Source: Pseudomonadota bacterium | GTDB lineage: Bacteria > Pseudomonadota > Alphaproteobacteria > Micropepsales > Micropepsaceae | Length of the DNA: 7,619 nucleotides | NCBI GenBank assembly: GCA_025360685.1 | Contig: JANYBR010000457.1 | Span: forward strand, 1 to 7,619 | Direction of reading: 5' to 3' | In this document: positions 6,543 to 7,619 of the stretch, in pieces | Numbering within the stretch: position 1 is the stretch's first letter | Layout: the number at the start of each line of letters is the position of its first letter | The notes under the pieces: generated by a model | What the model was told of the DNA's origin: nothing | The model's input: the letters and a program-made list of their open reading frames with translations, nothing else | Database searches by the model: none | Program-made: the position numbers and the translations under genes

Positions 6543-7619
6543 TCAACGGGCGGCCGGCTTGCCGTCGATCCAAAGCCAGCGCGAGCGGTTCAGATCGCGC
6601 GCGTTGTCGACCCAACCTTTTACGTAAGGTTGAACCAGATCCTGTGTGGTGCGAAATCGCGTCGGAATCCAGGGATAGTCACCAAGGGCGATCAGTTCGG
6701 CCTTCTGCAACAGGGAGCCGCGTTTGACGGCGTCGGGCTCCAGCTGGGCGGCATTGAGCGTCGCGTCGAACCTGGGATTGTTGTAGTGGCCGTAATTGTT
6801 CCCGCTGTCGCTGCGTAACAGATCCAGGAAATTGCTCGCGTCGTCGAAATCCGCGAACCATGAAGCCTGGCCGAGATCGTAGTTGCCCTGCTGCATGTTA
6901 CGCCCGTGTACCGCGGCGTCGATGGCGACGATGTCGAGGTCGACCCAGATCTGGTGCATCATCGCCTGCATCACGGCGGCGATGCGCTTGTTGTTTGGTT
7001 CGTCGAATGTTTCGAACGTCAGGCGCAAGTGATTTTCTGGACCATAGCCCATCTGGCGCATCAGCCACTGAGCTTTCGTCAGCCGCTGCGCGAAGGGCAC
7101 CGTGCGAAAATCGAGCGCGGCACCTCTGGGGTAGTTCGCCACCGACGGCGGCACAATGCTGTACGCGGGCGGCTCACCCAGGCGCAGCACTTTACTTGTG
7201 ATGGTCTCGCGGTCCAACGCAAGGTTGAGTGCGCGCCGCACGCGCACATCGTCGAGCGGCGGGTGACGCTGATTGATCGAAACATACGAGAGACCGAGGA
7301 ACGGCTTGGTATGCACGGCCGAGAGCATGTGCGCACGCAACCAATCGATCTGGGTGAGCGGGATTGGAGTCTGCGTGTCGAGCTCGCCGGTGCGAAAACG
7401 GCGAAGCGCCGTATTGGAATCCTGCGTCGGATAGTAATTGACCACATCGATGCGCACATGCGCTGCGTCGTAGAACCTCGGGTTCTTGTTCAAGGTGATG
7501 TGGTCGTTGGCGATCCAGAAGACCGGCACATAGGCCGCATTGCCGACGAAGTTACCCGGCTTGGACCATGCATTGCCCTTTGCCAGCACCACGTGACGCG
7601 GCAGCGGATCGGCCGTGTC
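6543..7619 (-). CDS. Peptide ABC transporter substrate-binding protein (SBP family 5), C-terminal part
   Basis: The 5' end lies beyond the right edge; 358 residues and the stop are visible. The frame stays open to 7619 (reading DTADPLPRH before VVLAKGNAW), matching residues 183-196 of the downstream paralogue, so about 180 N-terminal residues, including any signal peptide, are missing. A GTG at 7592 is an internal valine, not a start. The sequence parallels its neighbour throughout: DREXXXXXXXXLGEXPAY, ANYP, MGYGP, the ligand-site segment ASWFADFDDASNF with W-x-x-D, SGNNYG, TQDLVQPYVKGWV, and NRSRWLWID. In one hand-aligned block 26 of 51 residues are identical, which points to an old tandem duplication. 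It is probably the first gene of the pair and co-transcribed. Ligand is inferred to be a peptide; differences around the pocket may give a different preference. Confidence 0.92.
   Translation of the reverse strand, partial: DTADPLPRHVVLAKGNAWSKPGNFVGNAAYVPVFWIANDHITLNKNPRFYDAAHVRIDVVNYYPTQDSNTALRRFRTGELDTQTPIPLTQIDWLRAHMLSAVHTKPFLGLSYVSINQRHPPLDDVRVRRALNLALDRETITSKVLRLGEPPAYSIVPPSVANYPRGAALDFRTVPFAQRLTKAQWLMRQMGYGPENHLRLTFETFDEPNNKRIAAVMQAMMHQIWVDLDIVAIDAAVHGRNMQQGNYDLGQASWFADFDDASNFLDLLRSDSGNNYGHYNNPRFDATLNAAQLEPDAVKRGSLLQKAELIALGDYPWIPTRFRTTQDLVQPYVKGWVDNARDLNRSRWLWIDGKPAAR

Noticed and set aside
7590..7592. GTG at 7592 as the start of the right-hand peptide-binding protein
   Set aside because: The frame continues upstream to the window edge with residues homologous to the neighbouring paralogue, so this codon is an internal valine.

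Overview
The window reads as a piece of a proteobacterial chromosome: a G+C-rich (roughly 60% by eye) Gram-negative sequence. Supporting signs are a lipobox-bearing peptide-binding protein, a YjgN-type DUF898 membrane protein paired with an M48 metalloprotease, and an OsmC protein. Gamma-, beta- or alphaproteobacteria all remain possible; nothing here fixes the genus. Every supported gene lies on the minus strand, so transcription runs from the right edge to the left edge. I see no phage, insertion sequence, integrase or CRISPR signal.

In order of transcription: (1) two tandem, paralogous family-5 (OppA/DppA-like) peptide-binding proteins. The first (7619-6543) is cut by the right edge; the second (6471-4852) is complete and is a predicted lipoprotein. 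A strong intrinsic terminator (4768-4736) follows. (2) A stand-alone alpha/beta hydrolase (4685-3903) ending at a GC-rich hairpin. Its only promoter-like sequence lies before the terminator, so its leader may contain that hairpin. (3) A two-gene unit: a DUF898/YjgN-like multi-pass membrane protein (3731-2658) overlaps by 4 bases an M48 zinc metalloprotease (2661-1585). (4) About 390 bases with no credible gene, but with a nested inverted repeat and a compact palindrome. (5) A complete tRNA-Arg(CCT) with encoded CCA (1198-1122). (6) An OsmC-family protein (1057-530), followed 36 bases later by a fusion of a DUF4242 (SCO4226-like, nickel-binding) domain to a class III nucleotide cyclase (493 to the left edge, truncated).

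Functionally, the right part concerns peptide capture, the middle an envelope protease and its membrane partner, and the left a possible stress unit pairing a thiol peroxidase-like protein with a cyclase that may sense metal or redox state. The most notable items are the DUF4242-cyclase fusion next to osmC, and a 9-bp inverted repeat that brackets the -10-like sequence between the tRNA and osmC. No clearly new multi-gene system is evident.
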